Positions 19,240-27,677 are shown, numbered from the stretch's first letter. The stretch is 64,000 nt of DNA from CAYNLY01 sp964398225 (GCA_964398225.1 CAYNLY010000001.1:19218-83217); one strand, 5' to 3'. Notes: generated by a model from the letters alone, not told the origin. Program-made: numbers and translations.

Positions 19240-20784
19240 ATGAGCAACACCTTCTATGTGACGACGCCGATCTACTACGTCAACGACGAACCTCATCTCG
19301 GCCACATCTACACGACGGTCGCGGCCGATGCGCTGGCCCGATACCACCGCCTGGCCGGCAGGGACGTGTTCTTTCTGACCGGCGTGGACGAGCACGGCCA
19401 GAAGGTGCAGCAGGCGGCCGAGGCGAAGGGAATGGCGCCGATCGAGCTTGCCGACCGGGTGGTCGAACGCTACCGGACGCTGTGGCCGCGGCTGTCGATC
19501 AGCAACGACGACTTCATCCGCACCAGCTCCGAGCGTCACAAGAAGGCGGTGCAGGCGATGTGGCGGCGGCTGGATGCGGCGGGCTGCATCTACAAGGGTG
19601 TCTACGAGGACTGGTACTGCGTGCCCTGCGAAACCTACTGGACCGAAACCCAGCTCAAGGAGGCCGGGCTGTGGGAGAACCGGCTTTGCCCTGACTGTCG
19701 GCGTCCGGTCGAGCGGGTGGAGGAGGAGTCCTACTTTTTCCGGCTGAGCCGCTTCCAGGAGCCGCTGCTTGAGCACATCCGCACGCATCCCGATTTCATC
19801 ATGCCCGAAAGCCGCCGCAACGAGGTGGTGAGCTTCATCGAGCGTGGGCTGAACGACCTGTCGATCTCCCGCACGACCTTCTCCTGGGGCGTGCCCGTGC
19901 CCGGAGACGAGGCGCATGTGGTCTACGTCTGGATCGACGCTCTGACGAACTATCTGTCCGCGCTCGGTTTTCCCGATCCGGAGGTGCCCAAATACTGGCC
20001 CGCGGACGTGCACCTGATCGGCAAGGACATCCTTCGCTTTCATGCGATCTACTGGCCGGCGATGCTGATGGCCGCTGGCCTCCCGCTGCCCAGGCGGGTG
20101 TTCGCGCACGGCTGGTGGACGGTCGAGGGCGAGAAGATGAGCAAGTCGCGCGGCAACGCGCTTCGGCCCGACGATCTGCTTGCGCGCTACGAGGCCGACG
20201 TGCTGCGCTATTTCCTGCTCCGGGAAGTGCCGTTCGGGCAGGACGGCGATTTCTCGTTCCGGGCGCTGGCCGCGCGCTACAACACGGAGCTCGCCAACGA
20301 CGTTGGCAACCTGCTCAACCGCTCGCTGTCGATGCTGCATCGCTACCGCGACGGCGTGCTGGGCGCGCCCGCCGAGGAGACCGAATCGGACCGGGCCCTG
20401 ATCGCGGACGTCGAGGGAATGCTTGCCGATGTCGCCGAAGCCATGGAGGTGCAGGCGTTCCATCGCGCGCTGGAGCGGGTCAATGCGGTCGTCCGCCACG
20501 GCAACCGCTATGTCGAGGAAAACGCGCCCTGGGTGCTCGCCAAATCGGGCGAGGATGCCCGCCTGGATGCCGTGCTCTACCACCTGATCGAGACGCTGCG
20601 CCTGGTGGGCCTGATGCTTGCGCCGTTCATGCCGGAAAAGGCACGCGCGATGCTCGGGCAGATCCTGAACGGGGAGCCCGAGATGCGGGAGCTCAGGCTT
20701 GCCGAGCACGGCGGCTGGGGGCTGTTGAAGCCGGGGCACCGCTGCGCGCGGCCCACGCCCGTGTTTCCGAGGATGCAGGACTGA
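19240..20784 (+). CDS. metG: Methionyl-tRNA synthetase, short form
   Basis: Charges tRNA-Met with methionine. The 514 residues include the class I HIGH motif as PHLGHIY (about 18-24), the zinc knuckle with paired cysteines in CVPCETYW and LCPDCRRP (about 127-151), the VWIDALTNY substrate region and KMSKSRGNAL (about 298-307). The protein stops after the anticodon-binding helices and lacks the C-terminal dimerisation/tRNA-binding domain found in the roughly 670-residue enzymes of E. coli and most gammaproteobacteria, resembling instead the shorter bacterial type. A GGGGG run precedes the ATG by about ten bases. It stands alone. Confidence 0.95.
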   Translation: MSNTFYVTTPIYYVNDEPHLGHIYTTVAADALARYHRLAGRDVFFLTGVDEHGQKVQQAAEAKGMAPIELADRVVERYRTLWPRLSISNDDFIRTSSERHKKAVQAMWRRLDAAGCIYKGVYEDWYCVPCETYWTETQLKEAGLWENRLCPDCRRPVERVEEESYFFRLSRFQEPLLEHIRTHPDFIMPESRRNEVVSFIERGLNDLSISRTTFSWGVPVPGDEAHVVYVWIDALTNYLSALGFPDPEVPKYWPADVHLIGKDILRFHAIYWPAMLMAAGLPLPRRVFAHGWWTVEGEKMSKSRGNALRPDDLLARYEADVLRYFLLREVPFGQDGDFSFRALAARYNTELANDVGNLLNRSLSMLHRYRDGVLGAPAEETESDRALIADVEGMLADVAEAMEVQAFHRALERVNAVVRHGNRYVEENAPWVLAKSGEDARLDAVLYHLIETLRLVGLMLAPFMPEKARAMLGQILNGEPEMRELRLAEHGGWGLLKPGHRCARPTPVFPRMQD

Positions 20785-20816
20785 GCGGAAAACCGTGATC
20801 TGCGTCACGAAGGGGA

Positions 20817-20845
20817 TTGTCAACCGCGCCTGATCGGCGCATCCT
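20817..20845 (+). promoter_or_regulatory. Promoter of the DUF2062 gene, start codon at the expected transcription start
   Basis: TTGTCA (20817-20822), 17 bases, CATCCT (20840-20845), then six bases to the ATG at 20852. There is no ribosome site, so a leaderless transcript is likely if this promoter is used. Confidence 0.5.
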
Positions 20846-20851
20846 TGGCGC

Positions 20852-21388
20852 ATGCCACGGAAGGTCATCCAGCGCTACATGCCGGATCATGAAAAGGTGC
20901 GCAATCACCGGCACCTTCAGTGCCTTTCCTGCTTCTTCCACCGCCCGGGGCTGTGGCATCTGAACCGGCATTCGGTGGCGCGGGCGATGGCGATCGGCCT
21001 GTTCTTCGCCTTCGTGCCGGTGCCGTTCCAGATGCTGCTTGCCGCCACCGGCGCGGTGATGTTCAACAGCAACCTGCCGGTTTCGGTCGGCATGGTCTGG
21101 CTGACCAATCCGTTGACGATGCCTCCGATCTTCTATTTCGCCTATCTTCTCGGCGCATGGCTGATGGGCATGGATGCGCAGGCGGCCTCGTTTGCCGATT
21201 TCGAGCTTTCCTGGGCCTGGCTCAGTTCGGCGCTGGCCGCGGGCTGGAAGCCGTTTCTGCTCGGCTGCTTCGTGCTGGGCGTGATCAGCTCGCTGCTGGG
21301 CTATGTCGGCACCCAGGCGATGTGGCGCATCGCGGTGCTTCGGCGCTGGCGCCGCCGGCGGGCCTACCGTCTCGCGCACGCGGCCTGA
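20852..21388 (+). CDS. DUF2062 membrane protein
   Basis: A 178-residue inner-membrane protein of the DUF2062 family. It has a short cytoplasmic N-terminus, then three or four hydrophobic segments (about 47-70, 72-103, 125-160). The conserved family region is SVARAMAIGLFFAFVPVPFQMLLA followed by LPVSVGMVWLTNPLTMPPIFYF. The C-terminus is very basic (RRWRRRRAYR). The biochemical role is unknown; members are small integral membrane proteins common in gammaproteobacteria. The fructosamine-kinase gene follows 17 bases downstream, so the two probably share a transcript. Confidence 0.88.
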   Translation: MPRKVIQRYMPDHEKVRNHRHLQCLSCFFHRPGLWHLNRHSVARAMAIGLFFAFVPVPFQMLLAATGAVMFNSNLPVSVGMVWLTNPLTMPPIFYFAYLLGAWLMGMDAQAASFADFELSWAWLSSALAAGWKPFLLGCFVLGVISSLLGYVGTQAMWRIAVLRRWRRRRAYRLAHAA

Positions 21389-21405
21389 ACGGGCTGCCGG
21401 TCCGC

Positions 21406-22317
21406 ATGCCCGGCGGGCGACTGCACCAGGACATCCGCGCTGCCCTCGAGGCGGTGGCGCCCGGGCTTGAGCTGAAGGACGTTCGTCCCGTTTCCGGCGG
21501 AAGCATCAACCGGGCCTATGTGCTTGAGGGCGCGAGCAAGAGGGGGCCGTGCCGGTTCTTCGTCAAGGTCAACGACGCCCGATTCGGGGACATGTTCGAG
21601 GCCGAACGCGAGGGGCTCGCCGAGCTTGCAGGGGCGGGCGCGATCCGCGTACCCCGGCCGCTCGCGTTCGGCGAAAGCGAGGGGCAGTGCTGGCTCGCAT
21701 GCGAATACATCGCATTTGGCCGGGAGCGGTCCGGTTCGATGGCCCGGCTGGGCGAACAGCTGGCCCGGCTGCACCGGCATACGGCGCCGCGCTTCGGCTG
21801 GCATCGTGACAACACGATCGGTTCCACGCCGCAGCCCAACGGCTGGCATGAGGACTGGCTGGCGTTCTACCGCGAGCGCCGGCTTCTGCATCAGCTGGAT
21901 CTTCTGAAATCCCGCGGCGCGTCCTCAAGGCTCATCGACCGGGGCCGGAGGCTTGCGCAGCATCTTGAAGCATTCTTTTCCGGATATCGGCCCGTGCCCT
22001 CGCTGCTGCACGGCGATCTGTGGGGCGGGAATCGTGGCTTCGACGAACACGGCGAACCGGTTCTGTTCGATCCCGCGGTCTACTACGGGGACCGGGAGGC
22101 GGATCTAGCCATGACCGAGCTGTTCGGCGGATTCAGCGACGCGTTCTACGACGCCTATCGCGCCGCCTGGCCGCTTGATCCCGGCTACCGGGTGCGCCGG
22201 GATCTCTACAACCTCTACCATGTGCTCAACCACGCCAATCTGTTCGGCGGCGGCTATGCAAGCCAGGCGGCGGGCATGATCGATCGGCTGCTGGCCGAAG
22301 CGGGGCTTGGCGGATGA
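21406..22317 (+). CDS. Fructosamine kinase family protein
   Basis: A 303-residue cytoplasmic kinase of the fructosamine/ketosamine-3-kinase fold (aminoglycoside phosphotransferase-like). Members phosphorylate sugar amines and so help undo protein glycation. Features are a glycine-containing nucleotide loop (VSGGSINRAYVLEG, near 29-42), FFVKVN with the ATP lysine near 55, RLGEQLARLH near 120, the catalytic loop LLHGDLWGGNRGF near 202-214 and the metal-binding DPAVYYGDREADLAM near 223-237. The start is the ATG at 21406 after the DUF2062 stop; the ribosome site is weak. It overlaps the next gene by four bases. Confidence 0.9.
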   Translation: MPGGRLHQDIRAALEAVAPGLELKDVRPVSGGSINRAYVLEGASKRGPCRFFVKVNDARFGDMFEAEREGLAELAGAGAIRVPRPLAFGESEGQCWLACEYIAFGRERSGSMARLGEQLARLHRHTAPRFGWHRDNTIGSTPQPNGWHEDWLAFYRERRLLHQLDLLKSRGASSRLIDRGRRLAQHLEAFFSGYRPVPSLLHGDLWGGNRGFDEHGEPVLFDPAVYYGDREADLAMTELFGGFSDAFYDAYRAAWPLDPGYRVRRDLYNLYHVLNHANLFGGGYASQAAGMIDRLLAEAGLGG

Positions 22318-22727
22318 GTCCTGCGGCCGCGAGCGCCCGCGTGCGGCTGACCTTCAGTTTCCGGGGCGAAATCTTCCAGCCGTGCGCGCGGCTGGATCTG
22401 GACCGCTGGATGCGGGAGACGGACGGCCGCATCGAAGCGCTCTACGACTGGCTGGCGGACGCCGCGGGCATCGACCGCTATTCGTACGAATACGAGGTCA
22501 TGGTGCTCGAGCCGCTCGAGTTTCTCGAACCCGAAGGGCTTGCCCGCGACTTCGTCGAGGACGGCAGGCTCGACGTGGAGGGATTCGCGCGCGCCTGGCA
22601 CCGGGCGCATGCGCTGGAGATCGTCGCGCCGATCGCGCGCCGGCATCTGGGGGTGGAGGATCTTGCGCGCGAGCCGGAGCTTGCGGAGGCGCTGATCGCG
22701 GCCTGGAACGCCGGCCGCCGGGGCTGA
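22314..22727 (+). CDS. Conserved hypothetical protein coupled to fructosamine kinase
   Basis: A 137-residue acidic soluble protein whose ATG overlaps the stop of the kinase gene (ATGA), so the two are translationally coupled. Seen in it: an N-terminal beta-like stretch (VRLTFSFRGEIFQP), WMRETDGRIEALYDWLADAAGIDRYSYEYEVM, then charged helices. There are no signal peptide, membrane segments or metal motifs. I do not recognise the family; the coupling suggests a function tied to the kinase. The stop TGA lies directly against the stop codon of convergent cmoB. Confidence 0.65.
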   Translation: MSPAAASARVRLTFSFRGEIFQPCARLDLDRWMRETDGRIEALYDWLADAAGIDRYSYEYEVMVLEPLEFLEPEGLARDFVEDGRLDVEGFARAWHRAHALEIVAPIARRHLGVEDLAREPELAEALIAAWNAGRRG

Positions 22728-23690
22728 CTACGGGCGGGCTATGGTCACGGCCCGGAGCGGCGCCGGATGCCCCTCGATCGTGCGGGAAGAATCGTCCGGG
22801 TCGAGAAAATCGGCCAGGGATTCAAAGCGCATCCACGGCGTGCGGCGCTGCTCCGCAGGCGTCGTCGGCGTGATGTCGACGATGTCCACCTTCGAGAACC
22901 CCGAGCGCTTCAGCCAGATTTCCAGCATGCCGGGCGAGGGGATGAACCAGACGTTGCGCATCTTCGCATAGCGCCCGGGCGGCACGAGGCAGGCATCGGC
23001 CTTGCCGCGAACGACCAGGGTTTCCAGCACCAGAAGCCCGTCGTCGGAAAGATGGGCGCGCAGCGCCTGCAGGTGTTCGATCGGCGAGCGGCGATGGTAG
23101 AGCACGCCCATCGAAAGCACGCGCTCGAAGCGCACGGGGCGGCGCGCAAGCTCCTCGAAGCCCCCCGGGATCAGCATCACGTCCGGATCGCGCAGATAGC
23201 GCCAGACGGCCGCAAACTGATGGGCATAGAGCGCGACCGGATCCACGCCCAGGCAGAAGCGCGCGCCCGCATCGCGCAGCCGCCAGAGGAAATAGCCGTT
23301 GCCGCATCCGACGTCGAGCACCCGGCATCCTTCAAGCGCGCCCAGATGCGGCGCGATGCGGTTCCATTTCATGTCCGAGCGCCATTCGGCGTCCACGCGC
23401 AGGCCGAAGAAGTCGAACGGGCCCTTGCGCCAGGGATGCAGCGCCCTCAGCGCGGGCTCAAGGCGCGCGGCGTCCGCCTCCGCAAGGGCCCCGCGGAGGG
23501 CCACGGCGCCTTCGCGGACGGCGAGCCTGGCGGATGCGTCGGGAAGCCCGGCCAGCGCCTTCCGCCATCGGGGCGCATCGCCGTGGCGGGCGGCGCGCGT
23601 CCAGCCTTCGGCGTTCAGCGCCGTGAGCCTTCGCGCCGCGTCGGCTCCGAGTTCGTCCGGGGCGCGCCAGTGCAGGGGCATCGGGCTCAT
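22728..23690 (-). CDS. cmoB: tRNA 5-carboxymethoxyuridine methyltransferase-type enzyme CmoB
   Basis: Transfers the carboxymethyl group from carboxy-SAM to 5-hydroxyuridine at tRNA position 34, giving cmo5U. The 320 residues match E. coli CmoB (323). The core holds RKGPFDFFGLRVDAEWRSDMKW near 88-109, the SAM loop VLDVGCGNGYFLWR near 124-137, GVDPVALY with the cofactor acidic residue, and SMGVLYHRRSPIEHL near 195-209 plus PPGRYAKMRNVWFIPS. The ATG at 23690 is eight bases after the cmoA stop, so the pair is an operon. A second in-frame ATG three codons later is an alternative start. Confidence 0.94.
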   Translation of the reverse strand: MSPMPLHWRAPDELGADAARRLTALNAEGWTRAARHGDAPRWRKALAGLPDASARLAVREGAVALRGALAEADAARLEPALRALHPWRKGPFDFFGLRVDAEWRSDMKWNRIAPHLGALEGCRVLDVGCGNGYFLWRLRDAGARFCLGVDPVALYAHQFAAVWRYLRDPDVMLIPGGFEELARRPVRFERVLSMGVLYHRRSPIEHLQALRAHLSDDGLLVLETLVVRGKADACLVPPGRYAKMRNVWFIPSPGMLEIWLKRSGFSKVDIVDITPTTPAEQRRTPWMRFESLADFLDPDDSSRTIEGHPAPLRAVTIARP

Positions 23691-23698
23691 CGTCGCCT

Positions 23699-24418
23699 TC
23701 AGCGGATCGCGAGCAGGGTGACGAAGTGCAGGCAGCGGCTGAGTTCGGTGATGCGGGAAAATCCCGCGCGTTTCAGCCTGCGGCGGTGGGTGGATATGGG
23801 CTCCGGGATCAGCACCCGCGAAAGCGCCTGCCGCTTGCGGGCGATCTCCAGCTCCGAGTAGCCGCGGGCGCGCTTGAAGTCCTCGTGCAGCGCGATCAGC
23901 GCCTCCCGGGCCCAAGGCTCGGCGGGCTCGATCTTTTCCGAGAGCACGAGCGCATCGCCCGGGCGCATCGCCCGGGCCAGCCGGGCAAGCAGGGCGGCGC
24001 GGTCCCGCCGGGGCAGGAACTGAAGCACGAAGTTCAGCGCGGCCACCGAGACGTTCGCCGGCCGCAGGTCGCGGATGTCCGCGCAGACGAGCCGGACGGG
24101 CAGGCCGGCAAGATGCGCGCGTGCCCGGGTCAGCATCGCGGGGGAGCGGTCCACGGCGACGATCCGGCAGTCGAGGGCGCCGACGGCTTCGGCCATGGCC
24201 CGCGCGCCATCGCCCAGCGAGCAGCCGAGATCGAGCAGCAGGCTTCCCGGCCGGGCGTGGCGGCGGGCAATCGATCCGATGATTTCGAGCGTGAGCTCGT
24301 ACCCCGGCACCGAGCGCCGGATCATGTCCTCGAATACGGACGCGACCGCCTCGTCGAAACGGAAGCGGTCGGGTGCATCGGGGCGCCGGAAGAGCTCGTC
24401 GCGCTTGAGCCTGCTCAT
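23699..24418 (-). CDS. cmoA: Carboxy-S-adenosyl-L-methionine synthase CmoA
   Basis: Converts SAM and prephenate to carboxy-SAM, the donor used by CmoB. The 239 residues are close to E. coli CmoA (247). Features are the N-terminal FRFDEAVASVFEDMIRRSVPGYE, the SAM loop LLDLGCSLGDGARAM near 59-73, VAVDRSPAMLTRAR near 88-101 and LNFVLQFLPRRDRAALLARL near 127-146. It is upstream of cmoB in the same operon and divergent from the LexA/UmuD-like gene. A TAGCCT hexamer lies eight bases before its ATG with no clear ribosome site. Confidence 0.94.
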   Translation of the reverse strand: MSRLKRDELFRRPDAPDRFRFDEAVASVFEDMIRRSVPGYELTLEIIGSIARRHARPGSLLLDLGCSLGDGARAMAEAVGALDCRIVAVDRSPAMLTRARAHLAGLPVRLVCADIRDLRPANVSVAALNFVLQFLPRRDRAALLARLARAMRPGDALVLSEKIEPAEPWAREALIALHEDFKRARGYSELEIARKRQALSRVLIPEPISTHRRRLKRAGFSRITELSRCLHFVTLLAIR

Positions 24419-24460
24419 GGCCTGCGAGGCTACGCCGGCCCGCGGATGCGCGCACCCCGC

Positions 24461-24489
24461 TTGCCTGGTGAACGATCGTTCACTATGCT
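24461..24489 (+). promoter_or_regulatory. SOS-like promoter with palindromic LexA-type operator inside the spacer
   Basis: TTGCCT (24461-24466), 17 bases, TATGCT (24484-24489). The perfect 16-base palindrome GTGAACGATCGTTCAC occupies 24468-24483, all but one base of the spacer. Its core GAAC-N4-GTTC is of the Gram-positive LexA type rather than the E. coli CTGT-N8-ACAG. The ATG lies six bases after the -10. A repressor bound here would block RNA polymerase directly. Confidence 0.75.
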
Positions 24490-24495
24490 TCCGGC

Positions 24496-25074
24496 ATGGA
24501 TGCGGATCGGGAGCGGCTGGGGCGCCTTCAGGACTATGTCGCGGAGCACGGCGTGCTTCCCTCGTATGCGGCGATGGGGACGCTGATCGGGCTTCGCTCG
24601 AAGGCGGGCGTGGCCAAGTTCGTGGACCGGCTCGTGCGTCGCGGCGTGTTGCGCCGGGCGCCGAACGGGCGGCTTGCGCCGACGCGCGCGTTCTTCGCGC
24701 GCCCGCGCGTGGGGGCGGCGCCCGCGGGGTTTCCGAGCCCGGCGGACGAGCTGCTCGAGGATGCGATCACGATCGACGACTATCTGGTCGATCATCCCTC
24801 GCGCACGGTGCTGGTCGAGGTGCGGGGCGATTCGATGATCGGCGCGGGCATCCTCGACGGCGATTACGTCGTGGTCGAGCGCCGGGACCGCGCGCACGAG
24901 GGGCAGATCGTCGTGGCCCGGATCGACGGCGAGTTCACGATCAAGTATCTGGCGCGCGACGCCCGGGGCTATTTCCTGCGCCCGGCCAATCCGCACTATC
25001 CCGATCTTCGCCCGGACGGCGCGCTGGATCTGTTCGGCGTCGTGGTGGGACAGTTTCGCCGCTATCCGGGCTGA
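24496..25074 (+). CDS. LexA-type repressor with UmuD-like S24 autoprotease domain
   Basis: A 192-residue self-cleaving transcriptional regulator. Residues 1-62 read as a LexA winged helix (RLGRLQDYVAEHGVLPSYAAM, then GVAKFVDRLVRRGVLRR). The C-terminal part is closer to UmuD than to LexA: AGFPSPADE gives the Ala77-Gly78 cleavage site, GDSMIGAGILDGD the nucleophile Ser113, and DGEFTIKYL the Lys150 general base; the end DLFGVVVG also resembles UmuD. It probably represses its own operon through the palindrome in its promoter and is relieved by RecA-stimulated cleavage (family knowledge). Whether the cleaved part also serves as a polymerase accessory, as UmuD' does, is inference. The polymerase gene starts six bases after its stop. 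Confidence 0.85.
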   Translation: MDADRERLGRLQDYVAEHGVLPSYAAMGTLIGLRSKAGVAKFVDRLVRRGVLRRAPNGRLAPTRAFFARPRVGAAPAGFPSPADELLEDAITIDDYLVDHPSRTVLVEVRGDSMIGAGILDGDYVVVERRDRAHEGQIVVARIDGEFTIKYLARDARGYFLRPANPHYPDLRPDGALDLFGVVVGQFRRYPG

Positions 25075-25080
25075 GCGCGG

Positions 25081-26313
25081 ATGCTGATTCACGACTGGCC
25101 GCGGGCGATCGCGCACATCGACGCCGACTGCTTCTACGCCGCCTGCGAGCTGGTGCGCCGCCCGGATCTGGCCGGCCGGCCGCTGGCCGTGATGTCCAGC
25201 CAGGATGCCTGCATCGTGGCCAAAACCTACGACGCCAAGGCGCGGGGAATCTCCACCGGCATGCCGGTCTGGGAGGCGCGCAGGCTCATGCCGGAGCTGG
25301 TGTTGCTGCCGGCCGATTTCCGCTACTACGGGCTGATGTCGCGACGGATGTTCGCGGTGCTCGAGCGCTTCTCGCCGGGCGTGGAACGCTATTCGATCGA
25401 TGAGGGATTCGCGGACTTCGAGGGCCTGCGCGGCCTGCATCGCTGCGGCTACGAGGCGCTGGCCGAGCGCATCCGGCGCGCGGTGCGCGAGGAGGTGGGG
25501 ATTCCCGTCTCCATCGGGGTATCGGTGAACAAGCTGCTGGCCAAGATGGCCTCGGAATCGGCCAAGCCGGACGGCTGCCGCGTCGTGCCGGGCCGGCGGA
25601 TCGAGCCGTTTCTCGAAACCCGGAGGCTCGAGGATGTTCCCGGCATCGGCAGGCGGCGGGCTGCGCTGCTTTCCCGCTTCGGGATGCGCTCGGCCCGGGA
25701 TCTGGCGCGGGCAGCCCCCGCCGATGTGCGGCGATGGCTGGGCAAGACGGGCCGGGATCTGCAGCGGGAGCTGAACGGGGAGGTGGTGTTCCCGCTGGAG
25801 CTTGTGCCAAGGCTGCCGAAGACGATGGCCCGAACCGCAAGCCTGGGCCTGCGCACGCGCGATCCCGCCCTGGTGCGGCGGCATCTGATGCGGCATGCCT
25901 TCCGCCTGTCGATGGATCTCGTTCGCCGCGGCATCGCGGCCGGGGAGCTGACGGTGATGCTGCGGCTCGGGAACTTCGAGCGTATCGGCGCCGAGGTGCC
26001 GCTCGGGATGCCCACCCAGGACTACCGGCGGCTGGCGCGGGCGGCGGCGCGGGGGCTTACGGCGGTGTGGCCGGAGGATGCGGAGGTCAGCGGCTGCGGG
26101 GTGATCGGAAGGCGTCTGTGCTGGATGCGGCGGCGGCAGCCCGACCTGTTCGGCGAGCTCGCCGCCGAGGAGCGCGCGCTTCCGCTGTGGCAGGCGGTGG
26201 ACGAGGTCAATCACCGCTTCGGCTCAGGCCGGCTGCGCCCGGCGCGGTGCCTGGAGGGAAAGACCGAGTCTTCGCCGGCGCGCTTCCGCTATCCGCTGCT
26301 GAGCGCGCGCTAG
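25081..26313 (+). CDS. Y-family translesion DNA polymerase (DinB/UmuC-like)
   Basis: An error-prone polymerase that copies damaged DNA. The 410 residues have HIDADCFYAACE with the first metal aspartate near 13-24, AKTYDAKARGISTGMP near 44-59, YSIDEGFADF with the catalytic Asp-Glu near 101-110, the SIGVSVNKLLAKMASESAKPDG region near 142-163 and helix-hairpin-helix VPGIGRRRAALLSRFG. A QPDLF beta-clamp-binding pentapeptide occurs near 350. The length is between DinB (about 350) and UmuC (about 420), and DinB-type motifs dominate. It is co-transcribed with the LexA/UmuD-like gene. Its stop shares CTAG with the stop of the convergent cardiolipin synthase gene. Confidence 0.88.
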   Translation: MLIHDWPRAIAHIDADCFYAACELVRRPDLAGRPLAVMSSQDACIVAKTYDAKARGISTGMPVWEARRLMPELVLLPADFRYYGLMSRRMFAVLERFSPGVERYSIDEGFADFEGLRGLHRCGYEALAERIRRAVREEVGIPVSIGVSVNKLLAKMASESAKPDGCRVVPGRRIEPFLETRRLEDVPGIGRRRAALLSRFGMRSARDLARAAPADVRRWLGKTGRDLQRELNGEVVFPLELVPRLPKTMARTASLGLRTRDPALVRRHLMRHAFRLSMDLVRRGIAAGELTVMLRLGNFERIGAEVPLGMPTQDYRRLARAAARGLTAVWPEDAEVSGCGVIGRRLCWMRRRQPDLFGELAAEERALPLWQAVDEVNHRFGSGRLRPARCLEGKTESSPARFRYPLLSAR

Positions 26314-27677
26314 AGCGCGGGGGTGATGATCCGGATCAGGTTTTCGCGCACGCGCTTGATCCGGGAATCCGGCGGATGGTGGCGGGTCGAGGGCGCGGCC
26401 AGCGTTTCGATGATTTCATCCAGCCGCCGGAGCGTGTCGTCGTCGAAACAGAAGGTCGCGATTTCGTAGTTGAGCAGCAGCGAGCGGAAATCGAGGTTGG
26501 CCGAGCCGATCATCGCCAGGGCGTCGTCCACGAGCACCATCTTCGCATGCAGCATCCGGTGGGGAAGGCAACGGACGTCGGCGCCCGCCTCGACCAGTTC
26601 GCGCATGTAGGGTTCGCGCCCCCAGTCGAAAATGCGATGGTCGGTCCGCTCAGGCGTGAGCAGGCGGACCCGGACGCCGCGCTTGAGGGCCATCAGCACG
26701 GCCTCGAGCACGAACTGATCCGGAATGAAATAGGGCGTGACGATCTCGATTCGGCGTTCGGCCCGATGGAAGGCGCAGGCCAGAGCCTCCCTCAGCGTGT
26801 CCGCGGGCATGTCCGGCCCCGAGGGAACGGCCTGGACGACGGCGGTTGCGGCGCCGTCGCTGTCCGCCTGCGGATGCGGCTTCAGCGCCTGCCCCGTCGC
26901 ATAGAGCCAGTCCGCGGCAAACGTCCGGGCATAGTGGGCGAGCACGGGCCCTTCGATGCGGAAGGTCAGATCCGCCCAGGCTTGGGGGTGGGGGGCCAGG
27001 TATTCGTCACCGATGTTGATGCCGCCGGCGATCAGCAGGCGCTCGTCGAACAGATACAGCTTGCGATGATTGCGCAGGTTGATGCGGCTCTGGAGAAGCG
27101 AGCCCAGCGGCTGGAAGAACACCACCTCGCCGCCCGCTTCGAGCAGCGGCCGGAAGAAGCCGCGCCGAAGGTAGGCGCCCATGCTTCCGAAGGCATCGAC
27201 CAGAAGGCGCACCTTCACGCCTTCGCGCGCGCGTTCGGCCAGAAGATCGAGCAGCGCCCGGCCGGTGCCGTCGGCCCGGAAGATGTAGGTTTCCAGATGG
27301 ATCGTCCGGCGGGCCTTGCGGCAGGCATCGAACAGCCACGAGCGGGCCGTGTCCGGTTCGGTCGTGAACATCAGCCGGTTGCCGCGTGTCGGTTGAGGCA
27401 GGCCGTTGGCCTCGCCCAGCCGGAACAGCGCGTGCTGCAGCGGAACATCCGCGGCGGGCACCGAGGTGGCGTCGAAGTCGAGCCTCGGTTTCGGATGCCG
27501 GGCGAACACCTTGCGCGAACCGAACGCGAGATAGAACAGCGCCCCGATCCACGGCAGCAGCATCACGACGAGCAGCCAGATGATCAGCGTCTGGGCGGGC
27601 CTGCGGTGGTAGAGCACGTGAACGAGCACGAGCAGGCTGAACAGCAGGTTCAGATCGTAGATCAGGCCAAGCTCCAA
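26310..27677 (-). CDS. cls: Cardiolipin synthase (phospholipase D family)
   Basis: An inner-membrane enzyme that condenses two phosphatidylglycerols to cardiolipin. The 455 residues have two N-terminal membrane helices (about 8-25 and 33-52) and two phospholipase D HKD motifs: NHRKLYLFDERLLIAGGINIGDEY near 200-223 and HAKMVLVDDALAMIGSANLDFRS near 377-399. I chose a TTG start at 27677 because GGAGG lies seven bases upstream and the hydrophobic N-terminus follows directly; frame-open sequence upstream is Arg/Pro-rich and unlike a leader. It is divergent from lepA. Confidence 0.9.
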   Translation of the reverse strand: MELGLIYDLNLLFSLLVLVHVLYHRRPAQTLIIWLLVVMLLPWIGALFYLAFGSRKVFARHPKPRLDFDATSVPAADVPLQHALFRLGEANGLPQPTRGNRLMFTTEPDTARSWLFDACRKARRTIHLETYIFRADGTGRALLDLLAERAREGVKVRLLVDAFGSMGAYLRRGFFRPLLEAGGEVVFFQPLGSLLQSRINLRNHRKLYLFDERLLIAGGINIGDEYLAPHPQAWADLTFRIEGPVLAHYARTFAADWLYATGQALKPHPQADSDGAATAVVQAVPSGPDMPADTLREALACAFHRAERRIEIVTPYFIPDQFVLEAVLMALKRGVRVRLLTPERTDHRIFDWGREPYMRELVEAGADVRCLPHRMLHAKMVLVDDALAMIGSANLDFRSLLLNYEIATFCFDDDTLRRLDEIIETLAAPSTRHHPPDSRIKRVRENLIRIITPAL

